From the NCBI GenBank assembly GCA_903838675.1, contig CAILZI010000127.1, positions 1 through 64,000 on the forward strand: a stretch of DNA of 64,000 nucleotides, in the 5' to 3' direction. The notes beneath the pieces are model-generated. The model made no database searches. It was not told the DNA's origin and worked only from the letters and a program-made list of their open reading frames with translations. Positions 35,198 to 43,628 of the stretch are shown one piece after another. Within the stretch, counting starts at the first letter, position 1, and each line of letters opens with the position of its first letter. The position numbers and the translations under genes are program-made. The stretch comes from an uncultured Verrucomicrobiota bacterium (GTDB lineage: Bacteria; Verrucomicrobiota; Verrucomicrobiia; Verrucomicrobiales; Verrucomicrobiaceae).

Positions 35198-37923
35198 GGC
35201 GTGTTGTCAGGTACGAGGCGGACTCCCAGCACACCGACGGCATCCGTCGCATCCGTGGTGTTCAGTTCCACCATGTAGGTGAGCGTGACATACATGCTGC
35301 CCGTGGCCGCTTGGGCGGCATAGGCAGCGGGATTGAAGGCAGGCGGACCTGCGAATGAGTAACTGGCACCGTTCACCGGATCGAGCGGGTAGCCGACAAA
35401 GTTGTTCGCTGCCATGCGATCAAAACGCAGAGGCATGTCCATCAGCAACAACGGCTGAGTCTTGGCCAAGGGGGTGGTCGGCACCGGGCTGGTGGTCTGC
35501 AGGGTAAAGAACGGCTGCGCACCAAATGGCAGAGGCATCACGCTGCCAGCCAGATTGCGCCGGATCGGCCCGCTGCTGAGCTCCGCACGTGCGAGCACCT
35601 GGCCCGTTGTGACAGGCGAAGAACCGCCCACAAAAGCAATGTGCGCCACGGCGCGGAGTCCATTGGCACCCGACGGTATCGGCACCAGACCTTCAAACCT
35701 CACGGTGATCAATTCACTACCGTTGCCAGTGGGGCGCGCCGCCGTGCTCCACGCTGGCAGCGTGACCGCACCGGGGATGGTTTCAAGACTGGCAAACAAG
35801 AGCCCGAAATGAGTGCCGTGCTCCGCAGTGAGCCGCCATGCCGTGCGCACCGCCAGCGGGTCCGCCGCCGCCATGCCCTGCCATGGCAAAAACGGTGGCG
35901 TCACTGCGGGCGTGACCTGAAAACTCGGCGCGGGCGCATTGCCCAAGCCGAAGGGCGGCAGAATGCCCCCGCGTTTCAGGCCCACAGCAGCCGTGGTCGT
36001 GCCAGCCGGAAACAATGGCAGTAGCGAGCCATTGGCCGCCGTGATCACATTGCCGCCAGGGTCCAGCGCGGTGACACGCGGCTGCACAAACAGATACAGA
36101 GCCTCAGCAGAACCCGGCGCCAACAGACCCGCCACTGCCGCTCGATTGATCGCTGGCATCACCACGCTCGTGGCTCCTGCGAAACCAAACACCTGGGTGG
36201 CCATGGGAGTGATCAGCACCGGCGCGGCTTTGTGCGGCAGCACGGCAAACAGATCCACGCGCCAGGCGGCGACGCTGGAGGGATCGCCCCCCACAGTCCA
36301 GTTCACTGTCACCGCATCGCCATCACACACGATTGCAGTGCCGGGCGCTATGCGGACGCCGCTGATCAGCGGCGCGGTGGGTGGCGGCAGTGGCACGAGC
36401 AGTTGCGCCAGTGCGTTCAGCAGCGGCCACAGGCCACCTCCTGGAGGTGGCAGTCCTCCTGGCAAAATCGTGCGCACGGGAGGCCACAGCGGAGGCGGGG
36501 GCAAGGGCGGCAGCGGCGGGACGTTCACCAGAGGTGGCAAGGGCGGCAGTTCAGGTGGCAGCACTGCCACGGCACCGGCAGGCAGCGCCATGCCAGCCGT
36601 CCACACCGGCACTTCAACCGCTGCGGGTGTGGGTAGCATCAACGCACCCGTCTCATCAATATAAGCCGCAGGGGTCAGCCAGAGGGCCGCCAGCGTCTTC
36701 TGGTCATTGGGCTGGCTGTCGCTGTCATAGACTACCTGGCCATCCGCCTCGATCTTCACACTCTGCAGTTGTGCGCGGTCTGGAATCTTATTTGCAGGCG
36801 CACCACTGCCCAGGATGCCCACCCCCGGCATACTGAGCACTTCTTTCGTCAGCGGATTCAGCGCCAGCTCAAACGGGGCCAGTTCAAACATCTGCGGCGC
36901 ATTGGCATCGGGCAAAGGATCTGATTCAAAAGAGAGCAGAAATTTCCGTGCACCTGCCACGAGATAGAGCGGATTGTGCGTGCCCTGCTGCGGCCCCTTG
37001 CCGCCGGTCAGCGTCACTCGCAGACTCTCCACTTTCGTGCCTGCGGGTGGCGCAGGTTTGAAGGCCTCATTGCTTTCCTCATACCACGGCACAGCTCCCA
37101 CGACGCGCCCGCTCAGTGCGCGCACCAGCACATGCTGCGCCTTCAGCGCCACCTTGTCATCCTCGGTCAGATTCGTGGCATTCGTCTTCGCCTCATACTC
37201 CGGCAGCAGTTTCGTCAGGCTGTCACGGCTGGCGGCCAGCTTCTCCTGCGCCCGCGCCGCCACCTGACCGTTCGCGGCAAAGAGCTTGCCGTTCACCTCG
37301 ATGCGATAGCCCGCCAGCACCCAGTCACTGCGGCCCTGTGAGGCAAAACCAATGCGCTGCAAATCACCGCACTTCACCCCGGCCAGCAATTGCGGGGAGG
37401 TGCGCAGCACATCCAGCCCGGCATCACCGCCCTTGGCAGAAAACTCAAACGTCGCCTGCTGTCCCGGCTGAATGGCATTCGCCGTGCCTGCCAGCGTGGA
37501 CGTGCGCGGAAATGCCGCAAACGACGGGTCCCTCTGCACCCCGCCCAGCGGGTAGAGCCGCAGCGGAAAGCCGAGCCCCAGATGCACATCCACCGGCTCG
37601 CTCAGCGCCGCGCCATCAGTGCCAACTCCGAGCGTAATCTTGATCGACTCCACCGCATCATCCGGCGGCAGCTCGCTCTTTTCAAACGGCGTGTGCGGCA
37701 GCCCAGCATCCTTAACCGGCACATCCACCTCGTCCCCTGCTGGAGCAGCAGCGCTCGGCTGTGCAGAAGTCTTCAACTTTGCCAGCAACGACGGATCCAC
37801 CTTCGCCACATATATGGCCCCGGCTCCGATCACTCCGCCGAGCAGCAGCCCCATGAAAAGTTTGCCCCAGCCGGATGCTGGTTTGGCCGCAGAGGATGAA
37901 TCGTCAGGGGAACCGTCGCGCAT
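35194..37923 (-). CDS. Large membrane-anchored protein with poly-proline hinge, unknown function
   Basis: The 909-residue protein starts with a short charged cytoplasmic tail, then one hydrophobic helix (KLFMGLLLGGVIGAGAIYVA, residues 21-40), and is otherwise predicted outside the cytoplasm. Residues of about 454-520 are extremely Pro-rich (LPPLPPLPPPPLWPP), dividing two beta-rich halves. No enzymatic motif is recognised. The 4-base overlap with the Cna-repeat protein gene implies a fixed ratio and probable physical partnership. A long antisense open frame over this region is treated as a composition artefact. Confidence 0.75.
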   Translation of the reverse strand: MRDGSPDDSSSAAKPASGWGKLFMGLLLGGVIGAGAIYVAKVDPSLLAKLKTSAQPSAAAPAGDEVDVPVKDAGLPHTPFEKSELPPDDAVESIKITLGVGTDGAALSEPVDVHLGLGFPLRLYPLGGVQRDPSFAAFPRTSTLAGTANAIQPGQQATFEFSAKGGDAGLDVLRTSPQLLAGVKCGDLQRIGFASQGRSDWVLAGYRIEVNGKLFAANGQVAARAQEKLAASRDSLTKLLPEYEAKTNATNLTEDDKVALKAQHVLVRALSGRVVGAVPWYEESNEAFKPAPPAGTKVESLRVTLTGGKGPQQGTHNPLYLVAGARKFLLSFESDPLPDANAPQMFELAPFELALNPLTKEVLSMPGVGILGSGAPANKIPDRAQLQSVKIEADGQVVYDSDSQPNDQKTLAALWLTPAAYIDETGALMLPTPAAVEVPVWTAGMALPAGAVAVLPPELPPLPPLVNVPPLPPLPPPPLWPPVRTILPGGLPPPGGGLWPLLNALAQLLVPLPPPTAPLISGVRIAPGTAIVCDGDAVTVNWTVGGDPSSVAAWRVDLFAVLPHKAAPVLITPMATQVFGFAGATSVVMPAINRAAVAGLLAPGSAEALYLFVQPRVTALDPGGNVITAANGSLLPLFPAGTTTAAVGLKRGGILPPFGLGNAPAPSFQVTPAVTPPFLPWQGMAAADPLAVRTAWRLTAEHGTHFGLLFASLETIPGAVTLPAWSTAARPTGNGSELITVRFEGLVPIPSGANGLRAVAHIAFVGGSSPVTTGQVLARAELSSGPIRRNLAGSVMPLPFGAQPFFTLQTTSPVPTTPLAKTQPLLLMDMPLRFDRMAANNFVGYPLDPVNGASYSFAGPPAFNPAAYAAQAATGSMYVTLTYMVELNTTDATDAVGVLGVRLVPDNTP

Positions 37924-38046
37924 ATTGAATCGAGGTTGAAAGACCTAAAGCATCCACGCAGACCAGACCGCGTTGAATCAGTTCAATAATTGTCCCCCAA
38001 AATGCACGGGCGCAATCCCAATCTCAGGGCAGCATCAGCATTATAC

Positions 38047-39414
38047 TCAAAACTCCCAGTGCAGCCTCACGCCAAAGACGTTCACGGGTCCACGGTCGCG
38101 GTTGTAGGCGGGGTTCATCGCAAACTGGTAATCAAAGGCGACATGCAGCCACCCGCGCACCGCGAAGTCATAGTAGGTCTCGATGATTTTTTCAGCACCG
38201 TAAGAAAGCCTGCTGTCCCCCACAAGGATGCCGGTGCCGCCCTGCTGCAAAAAGGTCGCATGTATTTTCGAGATGCTGTTGTAGATGCCGGCAATCGCGA
38301 GCGTGTCATTGGGACGGTCCCAGGCGGTGCCTTTCGTGCTGATGCCAAAACTTGCCGAGCTGTCCACATCCGTGAATGACCACGGCTCCGACTTGCCATC
38401 ACTCCAGCCAAGGCGGGTGAAGACACCGATGCCGTTGGCAATCTCCTGATCGGCGTTTAAGCAGAGGCCATACTTGATGCGGTAGGCGCGGCTGTCGGTG
38501 ATGTCCGCCGGGCGAATCGGATTGTTCAGCGTTTGCTGGAAACTGCCCATCTGCGCGCGATTGGCGTACACCAGAAAACGTACCGCGCCGGGATGACCGC
38601 CGATCTGATGCTTGTGCTCCAGCTCCACCACCTGCGCCCAGGCTTTCCAGATATGCGGGTCCAGGGCGATGCCGTTGGAAACATTCGGCACCTGGAAGAA
38701 GCCGTAGCGCATGACCCATTCGTGCAGGTACAGCTCCATCGCCCCGCCCGTGGTGAAGCCCAGACTGTCCGCTGGATAATCCCACGCGCCATTGGCCATC
38801 AGGCTCCAGTTCATGAACTGCGTGCGCGCATCATTGGCGTAGGCATTGGCGTCAAAGATGTCTTTCGCACCGAACCGGCCCAGCGTGAATGTGAGGCGTT
38901 TCACATGCTGCCTGCCCTTGAGAAAGAGCGAACTTGAAGGAGCATCCTCCATCTCAGTGCCAAAGCCAAAACTCTGCCGGATGAAGGCACGGGAGAAGTT
39001 TTCATTGGGTGGGCCGACACCTTTGCGGAAGGCCTCGCCGTTCGGAAAGCCCGCCATGCCCAGCGCATTGCTCATGCCATAGCCTTCCCACATCATCCCG
39101 TCCAGATGTGCCTCCGCCCCGCTCCACAGGCGCAGGCCCAGCAGCAGATCCAGCGAGACCGTCTGGCGCATCTGCGGTGCCTGACTCAGACTGTTCATCC
39201 CATAGTAAGGCGATCTGATTTTCGTATGCCCCTGCAGCACATTGGTGTTCTGCATGTGCACGCTCCAGTTTTCCACGCCGTCGCTTGCTGCCGCAGCCTC
39301 AGCATCCAAAGTAGGCGCAAGCAAACCCGGTGCCTGGTGCCCGTGCCCGTTGGGACAGCAGGCCAGCAGCACCCAGGATGCCAGAAGTAGAAATGTGCGC
39401 GTTGGAAGGTTCAT
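38047..39414 (-). CDS. OprB-type carbohydrate porin
   Basis: The 455-residue protein has a signal peptide and then alternating beta-strand residues through to a C-terminal aromatic end (VFGVRLHWEF), as expected of an outer-membrane barrel. Diagnostic segments are VHMQNTNVLQGH near the start, LTLGRF-like TFTLGRFGAKDIFD, and ETYYDFAVRGWLHVAFDYQFAMNPAYN near the end, which is the OprB C-terminal signature. ATG 39414 was chosen over GTG 39423 because GAGGTG precedes it by 5 bases. The site lies in a CCCACCT/AGGTGGG palindrome at 39419-39433 that could hide the ribosome-binding site. A larger palindrome lies 43 bases upstream. Confidence 0.85.
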   Translation of the reverse strand: MNLPTRTFLLLASWVLLACCPNGHGHQAPGLLAPTLDAEAAAASDGVENWSVHMQNTNVLQGHTKIRSPYYGMNSLSQAPQMRQTVSLDLLLGLRLWSGAEAHLDGMMWEGYGMSNALGMAGFPNGEAFRKGVGPPNENFSRAFIRQSFGFGTEMEDAPSSSLFLKGRQHVKRLTFTLGRFGAKDIFDANAYANDARTQFMNWSLMANGAWDYPADSLGFTTGGAMELYLHEWVMRYGFFQVPNVSNGIALDPHIWKAWAQVVELEHKHQIGGHPGAVRFLVYANRAQMGSFQQTLNNPIRPADITDSRAYRIKYGLCLNADQEIANGIGVFTRLGWSDGKSEPWSFTDVDSSASFGISTKGTAWDRPNDTLAIAGIYNSISKIHATFLQQGGTGILVGDSRLSYGAEKIIETYYDFAVRGWLHVAFDYQFAMNPAYNRDRGPVNVFGVRLHWEF

Positions 39415-39456
39415 GAACCCCACCTCAGGTGGGCGCGGAGGTTTCGCCCCGCTTTC

Positions 39457-39478
39457 AAACTTAGTCCAGACTAAGTTT
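39457..39478. promoter_or_regulatory. Perfect 10-bp palindrome upstream of the porin gene
   Basis: AAACTTAGTC (39457-39466) and GACTAAGTTT (39469-39478) are exact inverted copies with a 2-base centre. The site is 43 bases upstream of the porin start and inside the 168-base gap after the calpain-like gene. The near-continuous dyad with a central CA suggests an operator for a dimeric repressor rather than a terminator. The regulator is not identified. Confidence 0.6.
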
Positions 39479-39582
39479 ATGAAATTTACGTTGGTCGAAT
39501 CTGAGGGCTGTTAGGCCAGCCGAACCAACGCAGACGGATGAGAACGCACTGAAGAAGGTTGCAACAGTTCGGCCTCAGCATG

Positions 39583-40734
39583 TCATCTTTCCATCGGAAC
39601 GATTCTCTCAATGAGAACATCGGTTTCGAATGAGATATGACCCTTCACATTTTTCACAAAATCGGCGACGGGCATGAAGAAGCGTCCGTGTTCAGTGACG
39701 TAGCCGTTCACCGGTCCCGGCGGCCCCTCTGGGCGGTGTGTGGTGCCGTGCGGATTCCACAGCAGAAACGCGTCATTCTGCCGATCGTACCCCAGCAGTG
39801 CATACGCGTGATGGCAGTTCAGTTTCGGCGGTGCCTTTTCGCCAAAGGCTTCGATGCCAACGCAAATGATGCAGTGATGAGTGCGCGCCGTTTCCACCGC
39901 CTGACGAATGGCATCTGCACTGCCATGTGAAGTGAGCTCGATACGAACAATCTTGTGGCCGGTCAGTTCCGCCATCGCGAGAGACGCACTGCCGCCTCCT
40001 GCGACGCTGTCGATGGAGGCGATGCCATTCACCTTTCCCCTGCCCTCGCGGGCTTCCTCGCGCAGCTCGTTTTGCAGCTTTCGCCCCGTTGCGAGCTCGA
40101 GCGCCGTGAGCCAGAGCCCCTCTTTGCCTTCACTGCTGGTGATCGCAATCTGTACGTCCGTGATCCGCGAGTAATGCTCCCGGCGGTCGCCAGGGAATTT
40201 AACATCGAACGAACCATCGTCGTAGGTGACGAATTTGTGGCGGATGAACTCTGGATCGCGATGAACCAGCGCGCCCACCGGAGCGAGAAAAAAACAATCT
40301 CCCAAACTGCCCTGATGAATCGCGTCCAGCGTCGGCGCACCGGGCGTAAAAAGCACGCGTGTCGCACCAGAGATGCGTGATTGCGCCGCGAGGAAATCTT
40401 TTTCGAAGTTCGGCGCGCCTTCGCCCTTTGGCGGATGCAGCAGAAAATCGAAGCTCAGCCCGCTGTGCTGGTGCTTGACCAAATAACGGTGCAGCACCGC
40501 GATTGCGGCCGAGGCTTCGGCAGGTATGCCCGGAAGCGGGATCAGCCGGTCCACTTCCGCCAGGGTGACTCTTCCATCATGGTCAAAATCCCAGCACTCG
40601 AAATGCTCCCGGACCACCGACTCGAATGAATCACCGGCAAATTTTTCCACAGCCAGCCCCAACGCTGGAAGCGCAGCGATCATCAGCAATTGCAGCAATG
40701 GTAACCAGGATCTCTCGTTGGGCCTCATGTTCAT
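39583..40734 (-). CDS. Secreted calpain-like (C2 family) cysteine protease with EF-hand
   Basis: The 383-residue protein has an N-terminal signal or anchor (LPLLQLLMIAALPALGLAVE). A canonical EF-hand calcium loop lies at 49-60 (DFDHDGRVTLAE, with Asp49, Asp51, Asp53, Gly54 and Glu60). A C2 peptidase domain follows with Cys147 in QGSLGDCFFLAP, His309 in HHAYALLGYD and Asn327 in LLWNPHG, the complete calpain triad. The EF-hand precedes the protease domain, whereas classical calpains carry theirs at the C-terminus. It probably acts outside the cytoplasm, with calcium sensing. No inhibitor or substrate gene is evident nearby. Confidence 0.9.
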   Translation of the reverse strand: MNMRPNERSWLPLLQLLMIAALPALGLAVEKFAGDSFESVVREHFECWDFDHDGRVTLAEVDRLIPLPGIPAEASAAIAVLHRYLVKHQHSGLSFDFLLHPPKGEGAPNFEKDFLAAQSRISGATRVLFTPGAPTLDAIHQGSLGDCFFLAPVGALVHRDPEFIRHKFVTYDDGSFDVKFPGDRREHYSRITDVQIAITSSEGKEGLWLTALELATGRKLQNELREEAREGRGKVNGIASIDSVAGGGSASLAMAELTGHKIVRIELTSHGSADAIRQAVETARTHHCIICVGIEAFGEKAPPKLNCHHAYALLGYDRQNDAFLLWNPHGTTHRPEGPPGPVNGYVTEHGRFFMPVADFVKNVKGHISFETDVLIERIVPMER

Positions 40735-40906
40735 GGTTGGTTGAGGTGTTTAAGGGACTTCATCTCCGCAAGCAGTTTGGCAAGCCCGTTCGAGCCTGCA
40801 ATGTGCGACAGAATGATTGCACCCAATGCAAAGCAGAAAGCCAGCTCCTCAAAAATGGCGCTGCCGTTCGCATTGCATGCGGCCTCAATTGGCAGTCAAT
40901 TCCCTC

Positions 40907-41368
40907 ATGAACTATCACCACCTCTCCAGCCTTCTCTGCGTTCTCGTTCTCGCATCCTGCGCCACACCACCGGATTCGGAAACCAAGCCAATGGGTGCTA
41001 ACGTGCTGAGCCAAGCCGCGATCCACGCCGCCAAGACTGGCCCCGTCGATTTCGTGGCGCACGTGAAGCCAGTGCTGGAGGCCAAATGCGTGATGTGCCA
41101 CAATCGCAAAGCTCTGCCCGGCCATGGGAGTCTGGAAAACCGCAGTGAGGCAGTGCGCACGGGGGAACTGGGCGCCTACATCGAGCCAGGTCATCCGGAG
41201 TACAGTCTGCTCGTGGCGAATGTGAAGACCCTGCATCAAAAGGTCAGTGTCATGCCGGCTGTGGGTGAACGCTTGACGCCGGATGAGTATGTGATCCTCA
41301 AGAAGTGGGTCAAAGAAGGAGCACCGTGGCCTGCGGGCAAAGCGGGAACGCTGAAAATCATTCGGTAA
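40907..41368 (+). CDS. Haem c lipoprotein (planctomycete-type cytochrome domain)
   Basis: The 153-residue protein has a lipoprotein signal ending LVLASC (lipidated Cys18). A single haem-binding motif CVMCH (Cys61, Cys64, His65) follows in FVAHVKPVLEAKCVMCHNRK, which resembles the PSCyt1 domain of Planctomycetes and Verrucomicrobia. SVMPAVGERLTPDEYVILKKWVKEGAPWP supplies a possible axial Met and is the usual domain end. The frame is open upstream to 40817, but the ATG at 40907 gives a proper lipoprotein signal. It would reside at the outer face of a membrane and may carry electrons for a periplasmic oxidase. Confidence 0.85.
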   Translation: MNYHHLSSLLCVLVLASCATPPDSETKPMGANVLSQAAIHAAKTGPVDFVAHVKPVLEAKCVMCHNRKALPGHGSLENRSEAVRTGELGAYIEPGHPEYSLLVANVKTLHQKVSVMPAVGERLTPDEYVILKKWVKEGAPWPAGKAGTLKIIR

Positions 41369-41438
41369 TCAGATTTTCCGATAGGCGGCATTCGCAATTC
41401 GTCTTGGCCCCTCGGAGCGGTCATGCTCTACTGGCCGC

Positions 41439-42575
41439 ATGGCAGACCACCGCGCCCTCATTTCCAATCCTGCAGACCTGAAGCCCTCCACCGCGTGGAA
41501 CGAAACGGTCTGGGCCTACACGAGCGAGGAGGAACTCGTCGATCACACCACGAAGGCTCGCCTCTGCGTGGCCACGCTTCTGCCCTTCAAGGACAAGAAG
41601 CCCGACTGGGACGGCTTCACCAAAAGCGTGCGCTGGATGCAGCAATGCGCCGAGTACTATGGCGTGGAGATGGTCTTCGTACTCAATGCGGACACGGGCT
41701 ACATCTTTGATCTCAGCAATGAATTGTATGCCGAGGTACTGAAACGTTTCCGTGCGGAGTTTCCGGAGCAGCGTTTCATCGCGGGCGTGACTGCGCGCGG
41801 TGCAGAGAATGACACCGCATTCAATGCCGAGCGCTACTGGCCGCTGCTCGACATCGCCCAGGAGCATGACAACTGCGAGATGATGATCATGACGAGCAAG
41901 CTGCTCAACACGCTGGAAAACGAGCCGCGTCGCGATGCCTACTTCCAGATCGCCGAGCATCTCATCCGCCCGGGCATCGCGCATGCGCTGGAGCCTTCTT
42001 TCGTGCCCTGGGCCACGCCGTTTGATCCGTGGCTGTTCCATGAGATCGCGCAGCATCCGACCTACGTCGGCGGCAAGGTCAGCACGCTCGATGAGCCGCA
42101 CTTCCACTACTGGGCCGCCATGTGCAAAGGGCTGAACCTGCCCTTCTCCCCACACAGTGGCGATGACTACGGCATCGCCACCGCCATCAAGCTCGGTCTG
42201 CCCCTGCTCATAGGAGCCGGAGTCAGTGCCTGCCCGCTCATCTGCGCCGCCCGTGACATGTGGCTGCTGGACAGCGTGGCCGACAAGAAATTCAAGACCG
42301 GCACCGGCCGCTTTGACACGCGTGTGTATAAACTCTTCGAAGCCTTCCAGTCCTTCGAAGACCTCGTCTTCCGCCTCGATGACCGCATGAGCGCCTCACC
42401 CTACAAACACAGCACCGCTCACGTTCTGCACCAGCTTGGCCTGATTGAGTCTCCGGAAGCGCATCCGGATTGCAAAGACCTCCGCGGTGCGGATGAAGCC
42501 CAGCGCATGGCCGAGGCTATGCGCAGGCCGAAGCGTTTGGCGAAGAAGCTGGGCGTGCCTTATTTTGGTTCCTGA
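41439..42575 (+). CDS. Dihydrodipicolinate synthase-family aldolase (tentative)
   Basis: The 378-residue protein looks like a TIM-barrel aldolase of the DapA/NanA superfamily. KARLCVATLLPFKDKKPDWDGFTKSVRWM resembles the opening strand and first helix, FIAGVTARG matches the second strand region, and YVGGKVSTLDEP corresponds to the strand with the Schiff-base Lys. GLPLLIGAGVSACPLI fits the late strand. It is longer than DapA (about 290) and lacks the usual GTTGE motif, so it is not the lysine-pathway enzyme. A sugar-acid lyase is possible. No neighbour clarifies the substrate. Confidence 0.6.
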   Translation: MADHRALISNPADLKPSTAWNETVWAYTSEEELVDHTTKARLCVATLLPFKDKKPDWDGFTKSVRWMQQCAEYYGVEMVFVLNADTGYIFDLSNELYAEVLKRFRAEFPEQRFIAGVTARGAENDTAFNAERYWPLLDIAQEHDNCEMMIMTSKLLNTLENEPRRDAYFQIAEHLIRPGIAHALEPSFVPWATPFDPWLFHEIAQHPTYVGGKVSTLDEPHFHYWAAMCKGLNLPFSPHSGDDYGIATAIKLGLPLLIGAGVSACPLICAARDMWLLDSVADKKFKTGTGRFDTRVYKLFEAFQSFEDLVFRLDDRMSASPYKHSTAHVLHQLGLIESPEAHPDCKDLRGADEAQRMAEAMRRPKRLAKKLGVPYFGS

Positions 42576-42940
42576 ACCAAAGGGCCGTTTGGCTCTTGTC
42601 CAAGAGGATCGCTTGCCGGCTGAGCGAAGGGATCGTTGGGGTCTTGGTCAACCGGGGCAAACGGATCAGTGCCCCTGAATGGCATCTTGGCCAGGTCATC
42701 CCACCATCTGATGTAGCGCTGGAAAAGCAGGCCCAGATATTCGTGGGTGAAGAGCGGCTTAAGCGGACTGTAAACGATCATCACGGCGTTGATGAGGCGC
42801 GGGCGCCGCCGACACCATGTCGATCCCTCAAGCAGGCAGCTAACAGGTCCGACGCTCAACACATACAGCAGTGGCAGGGCCACGAGAGTCGCGGCGATTG
42901 CTGTCGTCTTGGAGCTTCTGCTTGTGGGTGCGTCATTCAT
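42560..42940 (-). CDS. Small membrane protein, paralogue of the next gene
   Basis: The 126-residue protein starts MNDAPTSRSSK and has one clear membrane helix (IAATLVALPLLYVLSVGP). A YRPL-like segment (YSPLKPLFTHE) and RYIRWWDDL follow, then an acidic Pro/Asp/Gln-rich tail with repeated DP and QEP units. The helix and the Y..WW end match the 87-residue protein encoded next to it (LVALPLLYTLSIGP, YTQWWVRL), so the two arose by duplication. The 3' end overlaps the aldolase gene by 16 bases. Function is unknown. Confidence 0.65.
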   Translation of the reverse strand: MNDAPTSRSSKTTAIAATLVALPLLYVLSVGPVSCLLEGSTWCRRRPRLINAVMIVYSPLKPLFTHEYLGLLFQRYIRWWDDLAKMPFRGTDPFAPVDQDPNDPFAQPASDPLGQEPNGPLVQEPK

Positions 42941-42976
42941 CGCGGGCCATTCTGCCAAGCGGTGGGGCAGCCTTTC

Positions 42977-43240
42977 TCATATCTTCCTGGCCAGTCGCAC
43001 CCACCACTGCGTGTAGCTGGCAATCGGCTGCTTCAAAGATGTATGGTCATGCAACCAGAGTACTGGAGCATAGAATGCCCCGGCATATTTCTCCATTGGT
43101 GCCAAAGATGGGTATTTGTTTAAAATGAAGGCGAATGGGCCAATGCTAAGGGTATAGAGCAGAGGCAGCGCCACTAGCATAGCCACAATGCCCGACGCAT
43201 TGGAGCTCTGTCGTGATCTGTCTGTTTCGTCGTCGTTCAT
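42977..43240 (-). CDS. Small membrane protein, paralogue of the previous gene
   Basis: The 87-residue protein begins MNDDETDRSRQSSNASG and has one membrane helix (IVAMLVALPLLYTLSIGPFAFIL). A PVLWLHDHTSLKQPI segment and a C-terminal YTQWWVRLARKI follow. It lacks the acidic tail of its 126-residue neighbour. The two are separated by 36 bases and read in the same direction. Similar short ALPLLYxLSxGP proteins are, as I recall, frequent in Verrucomicrobia and Planctomycetes, often in tandem copies; no role is known. Confidence 0.7.
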   Translation of the reverse strand: MNDDETDRSRQSSNASGIVAMLVALPLLYTLSIGPFAFILNKYPSLAPMEKYAGAFYAPVLWLHDHTSLKQPIASYTQWWVRLARKI

Positions 43241-43261
43241 GGCTAGACAATGAATTCACGC

Positions 43262-43594
43262 TCAACCCATAGAGGCAGGCATCATCTTCAAATATTTGGC
43301 AGTGACAGTTAGCATGCTTGATGTCGTGTTTGTCTCGATGGTGAACTTTCGATAACTATTCAGCTCAGGCTCCTCATGTCCCTGAAGGATTGAGTTGGGG
43401 CCTTGAAATGCGAGATTAAGTTGTAGGTCGGCGGAGAAGCAGTCCTGAAAAACCAGCCTGTAGAGGGCGGTTTTTTGCGATGAATAATCGAGGATATAGT
43501 CCACCAGCAGCTCAACATCGTAGGCTGAGTTGACTAGGGTTTGAACGATCACGGAGTCGTTCAAATTAAGTTCGGCTATGTCGGATACATCCAT
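43262..43594 (-). CDS. Small protein of unknown function
   Basis: The 110-residue product (ATG at 43594; an upstream frame of 17 codons would overlap folP) begins MDVSDIAELNLNDSVIVQT. It continues with a mixed beta pattern (AYDVELLVDYILDY, LVFQDCFSADLQLNLAF, KFTIETNTTSSMLTVTAKY) and no signal peptide. It has lower GC than its neighbours, suggesting recent acquisition. Size and soluble beta-rich nature resemble immunity or DUF-type single-domain proteins, but nothing specific is recognised. Confidence 0.55.
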   Translation of the reverse strand: MDVSDIAELNLNDSVIVQTLVNSAYDVELLVDYILDYSSQKTALYRLVFQDCFSADLQLNLAFQGPNSILQGHEEPELNSYRKFTIETNTTSSMLTVTAKYLKMMPASMG

Positions 43595-43628
43595 TTGATT
43601 TGAGCGACGGCAATCAAGCACTTCATTC

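Noticed and set aside
33086..35278. A 730-codon plus-strand ORF opposite the Cna-repeat protein gene
   Set aside because: It is a shadow: high GC and codon bias leave the opposite frame open. The product is Arg/His/Leu-rich with no domain, and the minus-strand frame has a signal peptide and repeats.
39418..39434. CCCACCT/AGGTGGG palindrome as a terminator
   Set aside because: It has a single-base centre and no T-run and overlaps the porin ribosome-binding site, so it was mentioned only as possible occlusion of that site.
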